Shown in pieces: positions 35,618-43,960 of a stretch of 64,000 nucleotides of DNA; the first letter of the stretch is position 1; each line of letters starts with the position of its first letter. Origin of the DNA: Thermoanaerobacter ethanolicus JW 200. GTDB lineage: Bacteria; Bacillota; Thermoanaerobacteria; Thermoanaerobacterales; Thermoanaerobacteraceae. The notes under the pieces are model-generated. The model saw nothing but the letters and a program-made list of their open reading frames with translations. It was not told the DNA's origin and made no database searches. Where the stretch lies: the NCBI RefSeq assembly GCF_003722315.1, contig NZ_CP033580.1, positions 681,001-745,000 of the forward strand. The letters are read 5' to 3'. Position numbers and translations under genes: made by a program.

Positions 35618-36653
35618 AAAACTGTCTTACAATTTTCTCAATTGCATCGAGAGTTTTTTCAATGTCTTTTTTACTTATGTAATAATGAGTTACAAATCTT
35701 ACTGCAAAATCATTTCCGCCATTTATTAAAATTCCCTGCTCTTTTAATTTTAGAGCAAATTCTTTGCCAGTCATTCCTGTTTTTGATATGTCGGCCATTA
35801 CTATATTTGTTTGTACCGTTTCCAGGTCGAGGTTTATTCCCGGTATATTTTTTAATCCTTCTGCTAAAAATCTTGCATTGTCATGGTCTTCCTGTAGCCT
35901 TTTTGTCATTTTTTCAAGTGCTACAATGCCAGCAGCTGCAATAAAACCTGCTTGTCTCATTCCACCACCTAACATTTTGCGGTATTTTCTTGCTTTTTCA
36001 ATGAAATCTTTTGTGCCGACGACTACCGACCCAATAGGGGCGCATAAGCCTTTGGAGAGGCAAAACATTACACTATCTGCATATTTGGCTATTTCTCTTA
36101 CATCTACTTTAAGATAAGTAGCGGCATTGAATATTCTCGCACCATCTAAATGAACAGGTATATTGTGTTTTTGAGCTATTTCGTATATTTCCTTCATAAT
36201 TTCAATTGGAGTTACAGTGCCACCAGCTCTGTTATGAGTATTTTCAAGGCAGATAAGACTTGTGACGGGGTAATGTATGTCCTTTGGCCTTATGGCCTTT
36301 TCTACATCGGCAGGATTTAAGACACCTTTGTTGCTTTTCAAAGCTTTTGTCTGTACGCCTGCAAGGTATCCCACTCCTCCAACTTCATAAGTTATGATAT
36401 GGCAGTTTTCTTCTACAATAATTTCTTCTCCTGGATGAGTGTGAGTCATTATTGAGACTTGGTTACCTTGTGTACCGCTTGTTACTAGCATTGCTGCTTC
36501 TTTTCCCAACATTTCTGCTGCCATTTCTTCAAGTTTTCTTACTGTAGGGTCTTCGCCGTAGACGTCATCACCTACTTCAGCCTTGTACATGGCTTCTCGC
36601 ATTTCTTGTGTTGGAAGAGTTACTGTATCGCTTCTAAAATCTATATATTTCAT
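35616..36653 (-). CDS. ltaA: Low-specificity L-threonine aldolase
   Basis: A 345-residue PLP enzyme that cleaves L-threonine (and allo-threonine) to glycine and acetaldehyde. Family motifs: FRSDTVTLPTQEMREAM at the start, GDDVYGEDPTVRKLEE, IPVHLDGARIFNAA (Asp contacting PLP), and FCLSKGLCAPIGS with the Schiff-base lysine near residue 198. Full length. Monocistronic on the minus strand; glycine produced here could feed the glycine cleavage system whose gcvPB begins at the window end. Confidence 0.94.
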   Translation of the reverse strand: MKYIDFRSDTVTLPTQEMREAMYKAEVGDDVYGEDPTVRKLEEMAAEMLGKEAAMLVTSGTQGNQVSIMTHTHPGEEIIVEENCHIITYEVGGVGYLAGVQTKALKSNKGVLNPADVEKAIRPKDIHYPVTSLICLENTHNRAGGTVTPIEIMKEIYEIAQKHNIPVHLDGARIFNAATYLKVDVREIAKYADSVMFCLSKGLCAPIGSVVVGTKDFIEKARKYRKMLGGGMRQAGFIAAAGIVALEKMTKRLQEDHDNARFLAEGLKNIPGINLDLETVQTNIVMADISKTGMTGKEFALKLKEQGILINGGNDFAVRFVTHYYISKKDIEKTLDAIEKIVRQF

Positions 36654-36728
36654 TTTTATCCCCCTATCAACTTAAGCTTACTTTCATTATATCACATCTC
36701 ATAAAAATTTCATTTGTCAACAAACTAA

Positions 36729-36762
36729 AGCGACGACCTACTTTGTTAAAGAGGTCGTCGCT
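36729..36762 (-). terminator. Hairpin downstream of the peroxiredoxin gene
   Basis: AGCGACGACCT (36729-36739) and AGGTCGTCGCT (36752-36762) form a perfect 11-bp stem. On the minus strand TTTAGTTTG follows, a weak T tract. Confidence 0.6.
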
Positions 36763-36793
36763 GTCGAAAAGAAGGGATATTTTATGAGTGACC

Positions 36794-37456
36794 TTATTTC
36801 AAAGGCTTGTGTACAAACCACCAGTCAAAAGCTTCAATTTCTTTTGATTTAATCTTTTCTTTTCTTTCATTTGCAGAAGCTTCATCAGTGGATGGTGGGA
36901 CTATTACATGGTCTTTAATTAAGTAGTTATTTGGCCATTTTTCAGGGAGTGCCACGCCGTATTGGTCTGCTGTTTGCAATGCTTTTAATGCTCTTAATAT
37001 TTCATCTACATTTCTTCCAACTTCTTGTGGATAATACATTATAAGTCTTATTGTTCCTTTGTCGTCTACTATAAATACTGCTCTTACAGTATTGGTGCCT
37101 TTGCCTGGATGAATCATTCCTAATTGGTTAGAGACTTTTCCTAAGTCATCAGCTATGACTGGGAAAGGAATAGCTATGTTTGTGTTGTCCTTTATCCACT
37201 CTACCCATTTTATGTGGGAGAAAACTTGGTCAACTGATAGACCTATTAATTCAGTGTTTAATTCTTTAAAGTCATTAGCTTTCCTTGCAAATTCTACAAA
37301 TTCTGTTGTGCAAACTGGTGTAAAGTCTGCTGGGTGGCTAAAAAGCACAAACCATTTTCCCGCGTAATCCTCAGGCAGTCTCTTTACTCCGTGAGTGGTC
37401 ACTACCTCCATAGATGGGAATTTTTCTCCTAACAATTTCATTCTAATTTCCTCCAT
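36794..37456 (-). CDS. 1-Cys peroxiredoxin (Prx6 type)
   Basis: A 220-residue peroxidase reducing H2O2 and organic peroxides. The active-site motif [12 protein letters not shown] places the peroxidatic cysteine at residue 49. I find no second cysteine, so it is of 1-Cys type and needs an external thiol. The long C-terminal extension (about residues 165-220) is that of the Prx6 subfamily. ATG 37456 has AGGAGG 8 bases upstream; an internal ATG at 37441 also has a plausible GGAGG. It follows the Fur-family gene by 2 bases. Confidence 0.92.
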   Translation of the reverse strand: MEEIRMKLLGEKFPSMEVVTTHGVKRLPEDYAGKWFVLFSHPADFTPVCTTEFVEFARKANDFKELNTELIGLSVDQVFSHIKWVEWIKDNTNIAIPFPVIADDLGKVSNQLGMIHPGKGTNTVRAVFIVDDKGTIRLIMYYPQEVGRNVDEILRALKALQTADQYGVALPEKWPNNYLIKDHVIVPPSTDEASANERKEKIKSKEIEAFDWWFVHKPLK

Positions 37457-37458
37457 TT

Positions 37459-37893
37459 TTAAACCTCCTTATTTTTCTCATTACATTTTTTGCATATGCC
37501 ATAAACATTTATGTCAACATTTCTAATTATAAAGCCTTTTAATTCTTCTACATTTATAATTTCCTCTGATACGGGAAAATCGTATACGTTGCCACATATT
37601 TCACATTTAAGGTGTCCGTGAAAGTAAGTGTTTATATCATATCGCAATTCTTTTTCTTTCAAAGATAAAGCATTTACAACTCCTTTTTCCATAAACAATT
37701 CCAATGTGTTGTAAACACTGGTTTTTGAAAGGGTTGGTATTTCGCCTATCAAGTATTGATAAATGTCATCAGCTGTTGGGTGTATTCTATTGTTTAAAAG
37801 GTATTCTAATACTTTTATCCTTATGGTAGAAGGCTTTATATCATGTCTCTTTAAATAATCTTTTAATTGCTCTATTGTATAAGTCATTTTCAT
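37459..37893 (-). CDS. Fur-family regulator, probably PerR-like
   Basis: A 144-residue winged-helix metalloregulator. The DNA-binding half contains [30 protein letters not shown]. The dimer half has two CxxC pairs, CEICG and CKKC, that hold the structural zinc of Fur/PerR proteins, and [10 protein letters not shown] with a metal-ligand histidine. Linkage to a peroxiredoxin favours peroxide sensing (PerR) over iron sensing. Neither is proven by sequence. Confidence 0.88.
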   Translation of the reverse strand: MKMTYTIEQLKDYLKRHDIKPSTIRIKVLEYLLNNRIHPTADDIYQYLIGEIPTLSKTSVYNTLELFMEKGVVNALSLKEKELRYDINTYFHGHLKCEICGNVYDFPVSEEIINVEELKGFIIRNVDINVYGICKKCNEKNKEV

Positions 37894-37909
37894 TACTTCT
37901 TTCTCACGA

Positions 37910-38086
37910 TTATTTTGCTGCGTAGTAGCATCTTTTGGGAGACATTATCAAGTCCTCTTTTTTTAGCTCTTTTATAGCTTTGTCTACTTCTTTTTTGTCT
38001 AAATTAGCTTTTTGAGCAATATCTCCTGGTCTTAAAGGTTCAGAGGATTCTTTTAAAGTTTTTAGTACCAACTCTTTTACTTCCAT
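37910..38086 (-). CDS. Small winged-helix protein (58 aa) heading the fur-peroxiredoxin operon
   Basis: ATG 38086 has AGGTGGG upstream and opens a 58-residue frame. The sequence shows LKTLKESSEPLRPGDIAQKA, then LDKKEVDKAIKELKKEDLI and SPKRCYYAAK, a complete small winged helix-turn-helix with a beta wing. It starts downstream of a consensus promoter and ends 16 bases before the Fur-family gene, so the three genes form an operon. No ligand domain is present; it could bind DNA as an accessory regulator. No family name is given as I do not recognise one. Confidence 0.8.
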   Translation of the reverse strand: MEVKELVLKTLKESSEPLRPGDIAQKANLDKKEVDKAIKELKKEDLIMSPKRCYYAAK

Positions 38087-38136
38087 TTATCCCACCTCGT
38101 TTGTATTAAATTTAATTTTGTATTAATTTCAATTTT

Positions 38137-38165
38137 ATTATAATATTAATTTTTAGTTTTGTCAA
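38137..38165 (-). promoter_or_regulatory. Consensus promoter of the wHTH-fur-peroxiredoxin operon
   Basis: On the minus strand TTGACA (38165-38160), exactly 17 bases, TATAAT (38142-38137). Just downstream (about 38101-38130) TTTGTATTAA occurs twice on the plus strand (starting about 38101 and 38118), direct repeats that could be a regulator site. A strict PerR box is not seen. Confidence 0.8.
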
Positions 38166-38238
38166 CAGTTTTTTGTTTTATTTTTTCCTTCATGAGGAGA
38201 AATTATTTAAAAATGAATTAGTAATCTTCAAAAAAACA

Positions 38239-38267
38239 TTGACAATTTTAAAGGAAAAGTATATTAT
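38239..38267 (+). promoter_or_regulatory. Promoter of the galT-maltokinase-glgM operon
   Basis: TTGACA at 38239-38244, 17 bases, TATTAT at 38262-38267. Confidence 0.7.
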
Positions 38268-38276
38268 AATAGTAGA

Positions 38277-38292
38277 ATGCATTCGGTTGCAT
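38277..38292 (+). promoter_or_regulatory. Palindromic operator 1 (LacI-type?)
   Basis: ATGCATTCGGTTGCAT is a near-palindrome located at the expected transcription start. An almost identical copy lies 86 bases downstream. The CG-centred dyad is the shape bound by LacI-family repressors. The regulator is not in the window. Confidence 0.65.
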
Positions 38293-38316
38293 AAAAGTTT
38301 TAGCATTTCTCCCCGA

Positions 38317-38353
38317 TTTGATTAATTTTCATAATTAATCAAATTCTTTTTTT
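38317..38353 (+). terminator. Leader terminator (attenuator) between the two operators
   Basis: TTTGATTAATT (38317-38327) and AATTAATCAAA (38333-38343) pair perfectly around TTCAT, followed by TTCTTTTTTT. It lies in the galT leader rather than at a gene end, so full-length transcription needs read-through or an alternative fold. Confidence 0.75.
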
Positions 38354-38362
38354 AATCTGACG

Positions 38363-38378
38363 ATGCATTCGATTGCAT
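38363..38378 (+). promoter_or_regulatory. Palindromic operator 2
   Basis: ATGCATTCGATTGCAT, 15 of 16 bases identical to operator 1, ends 31 bases before the galT start. Two spaced operators would permit looping or a transcription roadblock. Confidence 0.65.
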
Positions 38379-38408
38379 TTACTAAAAAGAATAGGAGAGG
38401 TCTTACAA

Positions 38409-39380
38409 ATGTCCGAAATAAGATATGACCTTATAACTGGTAAAAGGGTGATTATAGCTACAGAGCGAGGTAAAAGACCTTATGATTTTAACATAACTCA
38501 TGAGGAAAAGAAAAATAATAATACTTGCCCTTTTTGCCCCGGGAATGAAGAGATGACTCCTCCTACTTTAGTTGAAATTAAGGATAAAAAAGGGAACTGG
38601 TTAGTGAGAGGATTTGAAAATAAATTTGCAGCCGTGAATAGGGATTTAAAGAGTTTTGAGGTACCATCCCTTTATAAAGCGGAATATGGCTATGGTGTAG
38701 CGGAAGTGATAGTAGAGTCACCAGAACACGATGTAACTTTTGGAAGTTTATCTTTAGGGCAAATGCAAAAAGTTTTTATGGCAATAATTGAGCGTTATAA
38801 AAAAATTGCTCAAGACGATAAAATAAAATACATTCAGGTGTTCAAAAATTTTGGAGCAAGAGGAGGAGCTTCCTTAGAACACGGGCATTGGCAGATTATA
38901 GCTACTTCTTTTATTCCAGATGTAGTAGAAAAAGAGGTAACAGGTATACAAGAATATATTAAGAAGAAGGGCAAATGTCCTTATTGTGAAATTGTCAAAT
39001 GTGAAAAAGAAGAAGGTAAAAGGATAATAGGTGAAAATGAGAATTTCATTGTTATCGCTCCTTATGCATCTCAATATCCTTATGAGTCATGGATAATACC
39101 CAAAGAGCATCAAGAGCGATTTGAAGAGTTAAAAGAAGAAAATATTGCAAATTTGACTGAAATTTTGAAGCCTCTTATAGAAAAGTACGAGAGAGAATTT
39201 AACTTTCCGCCATATAATATTGTGGTTCATACAGTACCAATTTCTGATATAAGAAATTATCATTGGCATATTGAAATTATTCCAAGGCTTACTGTGGCAG
39301 CTGGTTTCGAGTTAGGGACAGGAGTTTATATAAATCCTGTGCCACCAGAATTGGCAGCATCAGTTTTAAGAATAGAATGA
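38409..39380 (+). CDS. galT: GalT-family nucleotidylyltransferase (galactose-1-phosphate uridylyltransferase or ADP-glucose phosphorylase type)
   Basis: A 323-residue HIT-superfamily enzyme. It has CPFCPGNEE near residue 40 and CPYC later (zinc sites), and the catalytic segment SLEHGHWQIIATS, where His-x-His-x-Gln-like residues form the uridylyl-enzyme. The second half contains WHIEIIPRL. The start at ATG 38409 (MSEIRYDLITGKR) has AGGAGAGG upstream. The HGHWQ variant differs from the usual HPHxQ, and its operon partners handle maltose-1-phosphate and nucleotide glucose rather than galactose, so the substrate might be ADP- or UDP-glucose. Confidence 0.85.
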   Translation: MSEIRYDLITGKRVIIATERGKRPYDFNITHEEKKNNNTCPFCPGNEEMTPPTLVEIKDKKGNWLVRGFENKFAAVNRDLKSFEVPSLYKAEYGYGVAEVIVESPEHDVTFGSLSLGQMQKVFMAIIERYKKIAQDDKIKYIQVFKNFGARGGASLEHGHWQIIATSFIPDVVEKEVTGIQEYIKKKGKCPYCEIVKCEKEEGKRIIGENENFIVIAPYASQYPYESWIIPKEHQERFEELKEENIANLTEILKPLIEKYEREFNFPPYNIVVHTVPISDIRNYHWHIEIIPRLTVAAGFELGTGVYINPVPPELAASVLRIE

Positions 39381-39404
39381 AATTCTATTGAAAGAAGTGG
39401 TCAA

Positions 39405-40982
39405 ATGTATATTGGTAAAACCTTCAACTTTGAAGATATACCTACAAAACTGAAAGATATAATTAAAAATATAGATAAAGACAATTTTAAAAAGTTTAGG
39501 TGGTTTCAGGAGAAGGCTTATAATATTTTAGATATATTTTTATTTGATTATGCAATATTGTCTAAAAAGGAAGCTGAGATTATAATTGCAGCTATTATAG
39601 CTTTTGTGGTGAAAGCTCCAACGAGTAAGAAAGAGATTACTTTGCTTTATTATGTGCCTTTAATTATAACTCCTTATTTTAGGAATAATGATTTAATAGA
39701 TATTATTGAGAGTCCAAATTTAAAAGCTTTTATATACGATGGAATTGACGATATAAATTATGTTAAGTTTTTAAATAAAGCGTTAAGTGAAGAAACAGTT
39801 ATAAAATTTGAGTCTGGTGCCCAATTAATTCCTTATAATCTTAAAAAAGACGATATATACAGTTCACGAAGGCTGAGCAATAAGTCCAGTAATAGTTTAA
39901 CATTTTTACAAAAAGATGAAATAATAAAGACTTATAGAAAATTTGTAAAAGGAGTTAATCCTGACCTTGAAATGACTTTTGAACTTAAAAATGCAGGTTT
40001 TGGAAATGTTCAAGATATAAGAGGTTATTTTTTATATGAAGACAGTAGCGGAGATAGGTATACTGTTGCTATAATAGTGGAACACATTAAAAACATGGGA
40101 GACATGTGGCAATATACGCAAGAGTATCTGTCTTCTGTAATTTCTACTTTATCCGATTATGAGGAAATTGAAGAAAGTTACGTAGAAGGATACTTGAGCA
40201 ATTACTTTGAAGAGGTAAGAGAGATAGCAAGGATAATTGCCGATATGCATATTAAATTGTCTTATATTGATAAAGAAGATTTTGCTAAAAGAAATGTTGA
40301 AATATCAGATGTTGAAGAAGTGTTGAAGAGCATAAAAAATAATTTCGCTAAACTTTTAAATTTTATAAAATTGTCTACTTTTGATGAACAAATAACTTCA
40401 ATGATAGAAGAGATTGTAAAGCAACAAGAGTTTTTAATGAGCAAATTAGAAGAATTTAAAGATACTGCTGTTTTTGGCAAATATATAAGATGTCATGGAG
40501 ACCTACACTTGGAGCAAATTTTAAAGACTGAAGAGGGATATGTGATAATAGATTTTGAAGGGGAACCGACAAAACCTATTGAGGTGAGGAGAAAAAAAAT
40601 ATCTCCCTTAAAAGATGTGGCAGGCATGGTACGTTCTTTTAGTTATGCTGCTTATGCTGCTTATTTTAATTATCTTAATGCAAAAGGTAAGTTGCAGGAT
40701 GAAAAAATAGAAAAAGTGCTGTCAGTGTGGGAAGAAGCTGTCACGGAGACTTTTGTAGAAAACTATTTGGAATTGGTGACAAGGGAAGCACCAGACATTA
40801 TACCAGAAGGTGAAAATTTCGAGAAGGCTTTAGCTATTTTTAAATTAGATAAAGCTCTTTTTGAAGGAATTTATGAGGTAAATAATAGACCTTCTTGGTT
40901 TAAAATACCTTTAAAAGGTATTTTAGGGTGTATTGAGGATTTGAAATTGGAAAAACACGGATCGGAGGTAAACTATGGATAA
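39405..40982 (+). CDS. Maltokinase-like phosphotransferase
   Basis: A 525-residue kinase of the aminoglycoside-phosphotransferase fold. The catalytic loop RCHGDLHLEQIL (about residue 364), the metal site VIIDFEGEPTKPIEVRRKKISPLKD and the following VAGMVRSFSYAAYAA are the diagnostic sequence of maltokinases (Pep2/Mak), which make maltose-1-phosphate from maltose and ATP. The protein is about 70 residues longer than mycobacterial enzymes. It starts 24 bases after galT and overlaps the glycosyltransferase gene by 8 bases, so the three are one operon. Confidence 0.88.
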   Translation: MYIGKTFNFEDIPTKLKDIIKNIDKDNFKKFRWFQEKAYNILDIFLFDYAILSKKEAEIIIAAIIAFVVKAPTSKKEITLLYYVPLIITPYFRNNDLIDIIESPNLKAFIYDGIDDINYVKFLNKALSEETVIKFESGAQLIPYNLKKDDIYSSRRLSNKSSNSLTFLQKDEIIKTYRKFVKGVNPDLEMTFELKNAGFGNVQDIRGYFLYEDSSGDRYTVAIIVEHIKNMGDMWQYTQEYLSSVISTLSDYEEIEESYVEGYLSNYFEEVREIARIIADMHIKLSYIDKEDFAKRNVEISDVEEVLKSIKNNFAKLLNFIKLSTFDEQITSMIEEIVKQQEFLMSKLEEFKDTAVFGKYIRCHGDLHLEQILKTEEGYVIIDFEGEPTKPIEVRRKKISPLKDVAGMVRSFSYAAYAAYFNYLNAKGKLQDEKIEKVLSVWEEAVTETFVENYLELVTREAPDIIPEGENFEKALAIFKLDKALFEGIYEVNNRPSWFKIPLKGILGCIEDLKLEKHGSEVNYG

Positions 40983-42141
40983 GTTAAAAGTTACAATGTT
41001 TACAAATGAATACCCTCCTAATATTTACGGTGGAGCTGGTGTTCATGTAGATTATCTTGTTAGGGAACTGTCTAAACTGATGGAAGTAGACGTGAGATGC
41101 TTTGGTGACCAAGATTATACGGCTGATAATCTAAAAGTCCGTGGATATAAACAGTGGGATAAGTTAAAGGAAAATTCAGATCCAAGATATCAGAAAATTT
41201 TGGGGCCTTTTTCCATTGATTTGGCAATGGTGAAGGATGAGATAGACTCAGATATTTTACACTGCCATACCTGGTATACTTTCATGGCGGGCTTTTTAGC
41301 TAAAAAATTGTATGATAAACCCCTTGTAGTTACAGTTCACAGCCTTGAGCCTTTAAGGCCATGGAAAGAGGAACAGTTAGGTAATGGATATAAATTAAGT
41401 TCTTGGATGGAAAGAACAGGGATTGAAGCCGCCGATAGGGTTATAGCAGTATCACAAGGTTCGAAAGAAGATATATTGAAGTATTACAATATTCCAGAAG
41501 AAAAAGTTGAAGTTATATATAACGGCATAGATTTGAACCAATACCAGAAAACAGATAGAAATATTGCTCGCCAAAAATATGGAATTGAGGGTAAATACAT
41601 TCTCTTTGTAGGAAGAATATCAAGGCAAAAGGGCATTACTCATTTAATAGATGCAGTAAAGTATCTACCTAAGGATATAAAGGTTGTACTATGTGCTAGT
41701 TCTCCGGATACACAAGAGGTTTTAGAAGAAGTAGAGCAAAAAGTTAAACTTTACGACAATATTATTTGGATAAATAAAATGGTGGAAAAAGAAGAAATTA
41801 TAGAGTTATACAGCAATGCGGAAGTTTTTGCATGCCCTTCTGTTTATGAGCCTTTTGGCATAATAAACTTAGAAGCAATGGCTTGTAAAACTCCTGTTGT
41901 AGCAAGTGCTACAGGAGGAATTAAAGAGGTTGTAGTTCATGAAGAGACAGGATTCCTTGTAGAACCAGGCAATCCTGAAGAATTAGCAAAATATATAAAC
42001 ATACTTTTAAATAACAAAGATTTAGCTATAAAATTTGGAGAAAATGGGAGAAAACGTGTTGAAGAGATGTTTAGTTGGGAAAGCATTGCTAAAAAGACTT
42101 ATGAGATGTACAAGGATGTAATAGAGAAATATAAAAAATAA
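40975..42141 (+). CDS. GT4 glycosyltransferase, GlgM-type (maltose-1-phosphate or glycogen synthase)
   Basis: A 388-residue retaining glycosyltransferase. The opening TNEYPPNIYGGAGVHVDYL and the acceptor/nucleotide-sugar motif ACPSVYEPFGIINLEAMACKTPVVA, with FVGRISRQKGI in between, match the actinobacterial GlgA/GlgM subgroup. GlgM makes maltose-1-phosphate from ADP-glucose and glucose-1-phosphate. The linked maltokinase makes the same product by another route, which favours GlgM over a classical GT5 glycogen synthase. GlgE, the enzyme that uses maltose-1-phosphate, is not in the window. Confidence 0.82.
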   Translation: MDKLKVTMFTNEYPPNIYGGAGVHVDYLVRELSKLMEVDVRCFGDQDYTADNLKVRGYKQWDKLKENSDPRYQKILGPFSIDLAMVKDEIDSDILHCHTWYTFMAGFLAKKLYDKPLVVTVHSLEPLRPWKEEQLGNGYKLSSWMERTGIEAADRVIAVSQGSKEDILKYYNIPEEKVEVIYNGIDLNQYQKTDRNIARQKYGIEGKYILFVGRISRQKGITHLIDAVKYLPKDIKVVLCASSPDTQEVLEEVEQKVKLYDNIIWINKMVEKEEIIELYSNAEVFACPSVYEPFGIINLEAMACKTPVVASATGGIKEVVVHEETGFLVEPGNPEELAKYINILLNNKDLAIKFGENGRKRVEEMFSWESIAKKTYEMYKDVIEKYKK

Positions 42142-42148
42142 ATGCGCT

Positions 42149-42180
42149 AAGGCAGGGGTGACAATTGCCCTGCTTTGTTT
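42149..42180 (+). terminator. Terminator after the glgM-type gene
   Basis: AAGGCAGGG and CCCTGCTT form a stem around GTGACAATTG, followed by TTTGTTT. Confidence 0.75.
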
Positions 42181-42222
42181 ATTTGTGCTATAATAAATTT
42201 AAAAATAATGGATGGTGTGGCG

Positions 42223-42843
42223 ATGGAAGGACAATCTTTTCTTTATAATGCAATAATAAATTATGGATATATAGCGCTTTTTATAGGGCTTATGATTGAA
42301 GGAACGGGAATGCCAGGCCCTGTAGAAATATTATTTTTTGCGGCAGCGTATTTAGTCACAAAAGGGGATATGAACCTTTTTTATGTTATAGTCATCGCTG
42401 CTTTAGGAAATGTGACAGGAAATGTGATAGCTTATTTGGTAGGCTATTATAAAGGTAGGCCTGTTGTTGAAAAATACGGTAAATATTTAAAAATAACAGT
42501 AAAAGACCTTGAAGCTATGGATAAATGGTTTGCTAAATATGGAGGATTTACGGTTTTATTAGGTAGGCTTGTAGGTCTTCCAAGGACGCCGGCTATTTGG
42601 GCTTCAGGTATAACCCGTATGAATTTTACTGTGTATGTGATATTTTCTGCTATTGCTGATTTTATATGGTCTACTTTTTGGGCAGTAGTGTCTTATCTTG
42701 CTGCTATGCAATTGATTAAAATAGACTTTTTTGCGAAAAGTCAACCGCCTTGGGTATATTTTGCTTCTACAATAGGCTTTATGATATTTTTATATATAGT
42801 TTGGAGGGTACTTCTTTGGATGAAAGAAAAGTATCTAACGTAA
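42223..42843 (+). CDS. DedA-family membrane protein
   Basis: A 206-residue inner membrane protein. The DedA/SNARE-associated motif is visible in GLMIEGTGMPGPVEILFFAAAYL, AALGNVTGNVIAYLVGYYKG and the conserved FTVLLGRLVGLPRTPAIWASG near residue 105. Members are proposed lipid or undecaprenyl-phosphate flippases. The start at ATG 42223 has GGATGG upstream; the frame is open to 42175. The next gene starts inside its 3' end. Confidence 0.85.
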   Translation: MEGQSFLYNAIINYGYIALFIGLMIEGTGMPGPVEILFFAAAYLVTKGDMNLFYVIVIAALGNVTGNVIAYLVGYYKGRPVVEKYGKYLKITVKDLEAMDKWFAKYGGFTVLLGRLVGLPRTPAIWASGITRMNFTVYVIFSAIADFIWSTFWAVVSYLAAMQLIKIDFFAKSQPPWVYFASTIGFMIFLYIVWRVLLWMKEKYLT

Positions 42844-43925
42844 TTTTTGAGAAGATAACAAATGTTTCTGACCTTTTAGATATAGAGGATATATGGCATG
42901 AATTAGAGAATGTGGCGGAAATTTATCCTTTTAATACTTTTGAATGGGTGTTAAACTGGTGGAAACATTTTGGATATGGTAAAAAAATGTTGGTATTACT
43001 GGTTTATGAAGAAAATATGCCCATTGGAATTGCGCCTTTTATGATAACATATTTTGAAAAAGGACTTTTGGTTAAAAGGATAAAATTTATAGGTTCTAAC
43101 AATAGTGATTATCTTGATTTTATCGTGAGAAAAGGACATGAAAATGAATTTTATACAAGCTTAGTAAATTTTTTGGAAAGATATATAGATGCTTTTACTG
43201 TTTTAGATTTGGAACATATTCCTGAAAAGAGTGAGTTTTTCCCCTATATAATGGGTAGTAACCTTTATTACGATTATGATGTGCAAGATGTATGTCCTTA
43301 TGTGGAATTACCTCAAAGCTGGGAAGAATATTTAAATAGTTTAGATGGAAAATTTAGACGAAATCTCAATTATGAAATCAGAAGATTTTTTAAGGAATAT
43401 GACGGAAGTTTTTCAATGGTGAAGGATATAGAATCGATAGATAGAGCAATGGATAATTTAATAGTTCTTCATCAAAGGCGATGGAGACAAAGGCACATGC
43501 CTGGAGCTTTTTATTCTAAGAGGATAAGGGAGTTCCACAAGGATGTGGCAAAAGACATGTTATCAAAAGGAGAATTGAGTCTTTTTGAATTAAAAGACGG
43601 GGGAAAAACAGTTGCTAGTCTTTTAAGTTATCATGTAGGGGGTAAAAGGTATTATTATATAAGCGGTTATGATTTGGATTATAGCAAAAGAAGTGTTGGC
43701 ACTATAACTTTAGGTCTTGCTATAAAGCAGTCTATTGAAGAAGGAGATAGAATATTTGACTTTTTAAGAGGAGATGAAGAGTACAAAAAAAACTGGACTT
43801 CTTCAAAAAAGCGAAATATGCGATTTGTGGCGGCAATGCCCACAATGGCAGGTAAATTTTTCTGCTACTACATAATTGCGGAAAACAAAATTATCAAAAA
43901 AATTAAAGACAGGTTTAGTGGATAG
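42816..43925 (+). CDS. GNAT-fold acetyltransferase-like protein (CelD/BcsL, FemAB-like)
   Basis: A 369-residue protein with the Acetyltransf_6 (CelD/BcsL) pattern. The C-terminal half contains LDGKFRRNLNYEIRRF, VLHQRRWRQRHMPG, YYYISGYDLDYSKRSVGTIT and FDFLRGDEEYKKNW, all typical of the family. Members add acyl or amino-acid groups to cell-surface polymers. I choose TTG 42816 with GGAGGG upstream; it lies in a different frame inside the dedA gene (28-base overlap), which implies coupling. A terminator overlaps its end. Confidence 0.75.
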   Translation: MDERKVSNVIFEKITNVSDLLDIEDIWHELENVAEIYPFNTFEWVLNWWKHFGYGKKMLVLLVYEENMPIGIAPFMITYFEKGLLVKRIKFIGSNNSDYLDFIVRKGHENEFYTSLVNFLERYIDAFTVLDLEHIPEKSEFFPYIMGSNLYYDYDVQDVCPYVELPQSWEEYLNSLDGKFRRNLNYEIRRFFKEYDGSFSMVKDIESIDRAMDNLIVLHQRRWRQRHMPGAFYSKRIREFHKDVAKDMLSKGELSLFELKDGGKTVASLLSYHVGGKRYYYISGYDLDYSKRSVGTITLGLAIKQSIEEGDRIFDFLRGDEEYKKNWTSSKKRNMRFVAAMPTMAGKFFCYYIIAENKIIKKIKDRFSG

Positions 43926-43936
43926 AACCTGTCTTT
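43904..43936 (+). terminator. Terminator overlapping the end of the acetyltransferase-like gene
   Basis: AAAGACAGGTT and AACCTGTCTTT form a perfect 11-bp stem around TAGTGGATAG, followed by CCTA. Usable from both strands because the next gene converges. Confidence 0.7.
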
Positions 43937-43960
43937 CCTATATTAAGAAGGTAAGAGGGT

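Noticed and set aside
38100-38160. PerR box in the promoter of the wHTH-fur-peroxiredoxin operon
   Set aside because: AT-rich sequence gives partial matches to TTATAATNATTATAA only; the direct repeats TTTGTATTAA are reported instead as a possible site.
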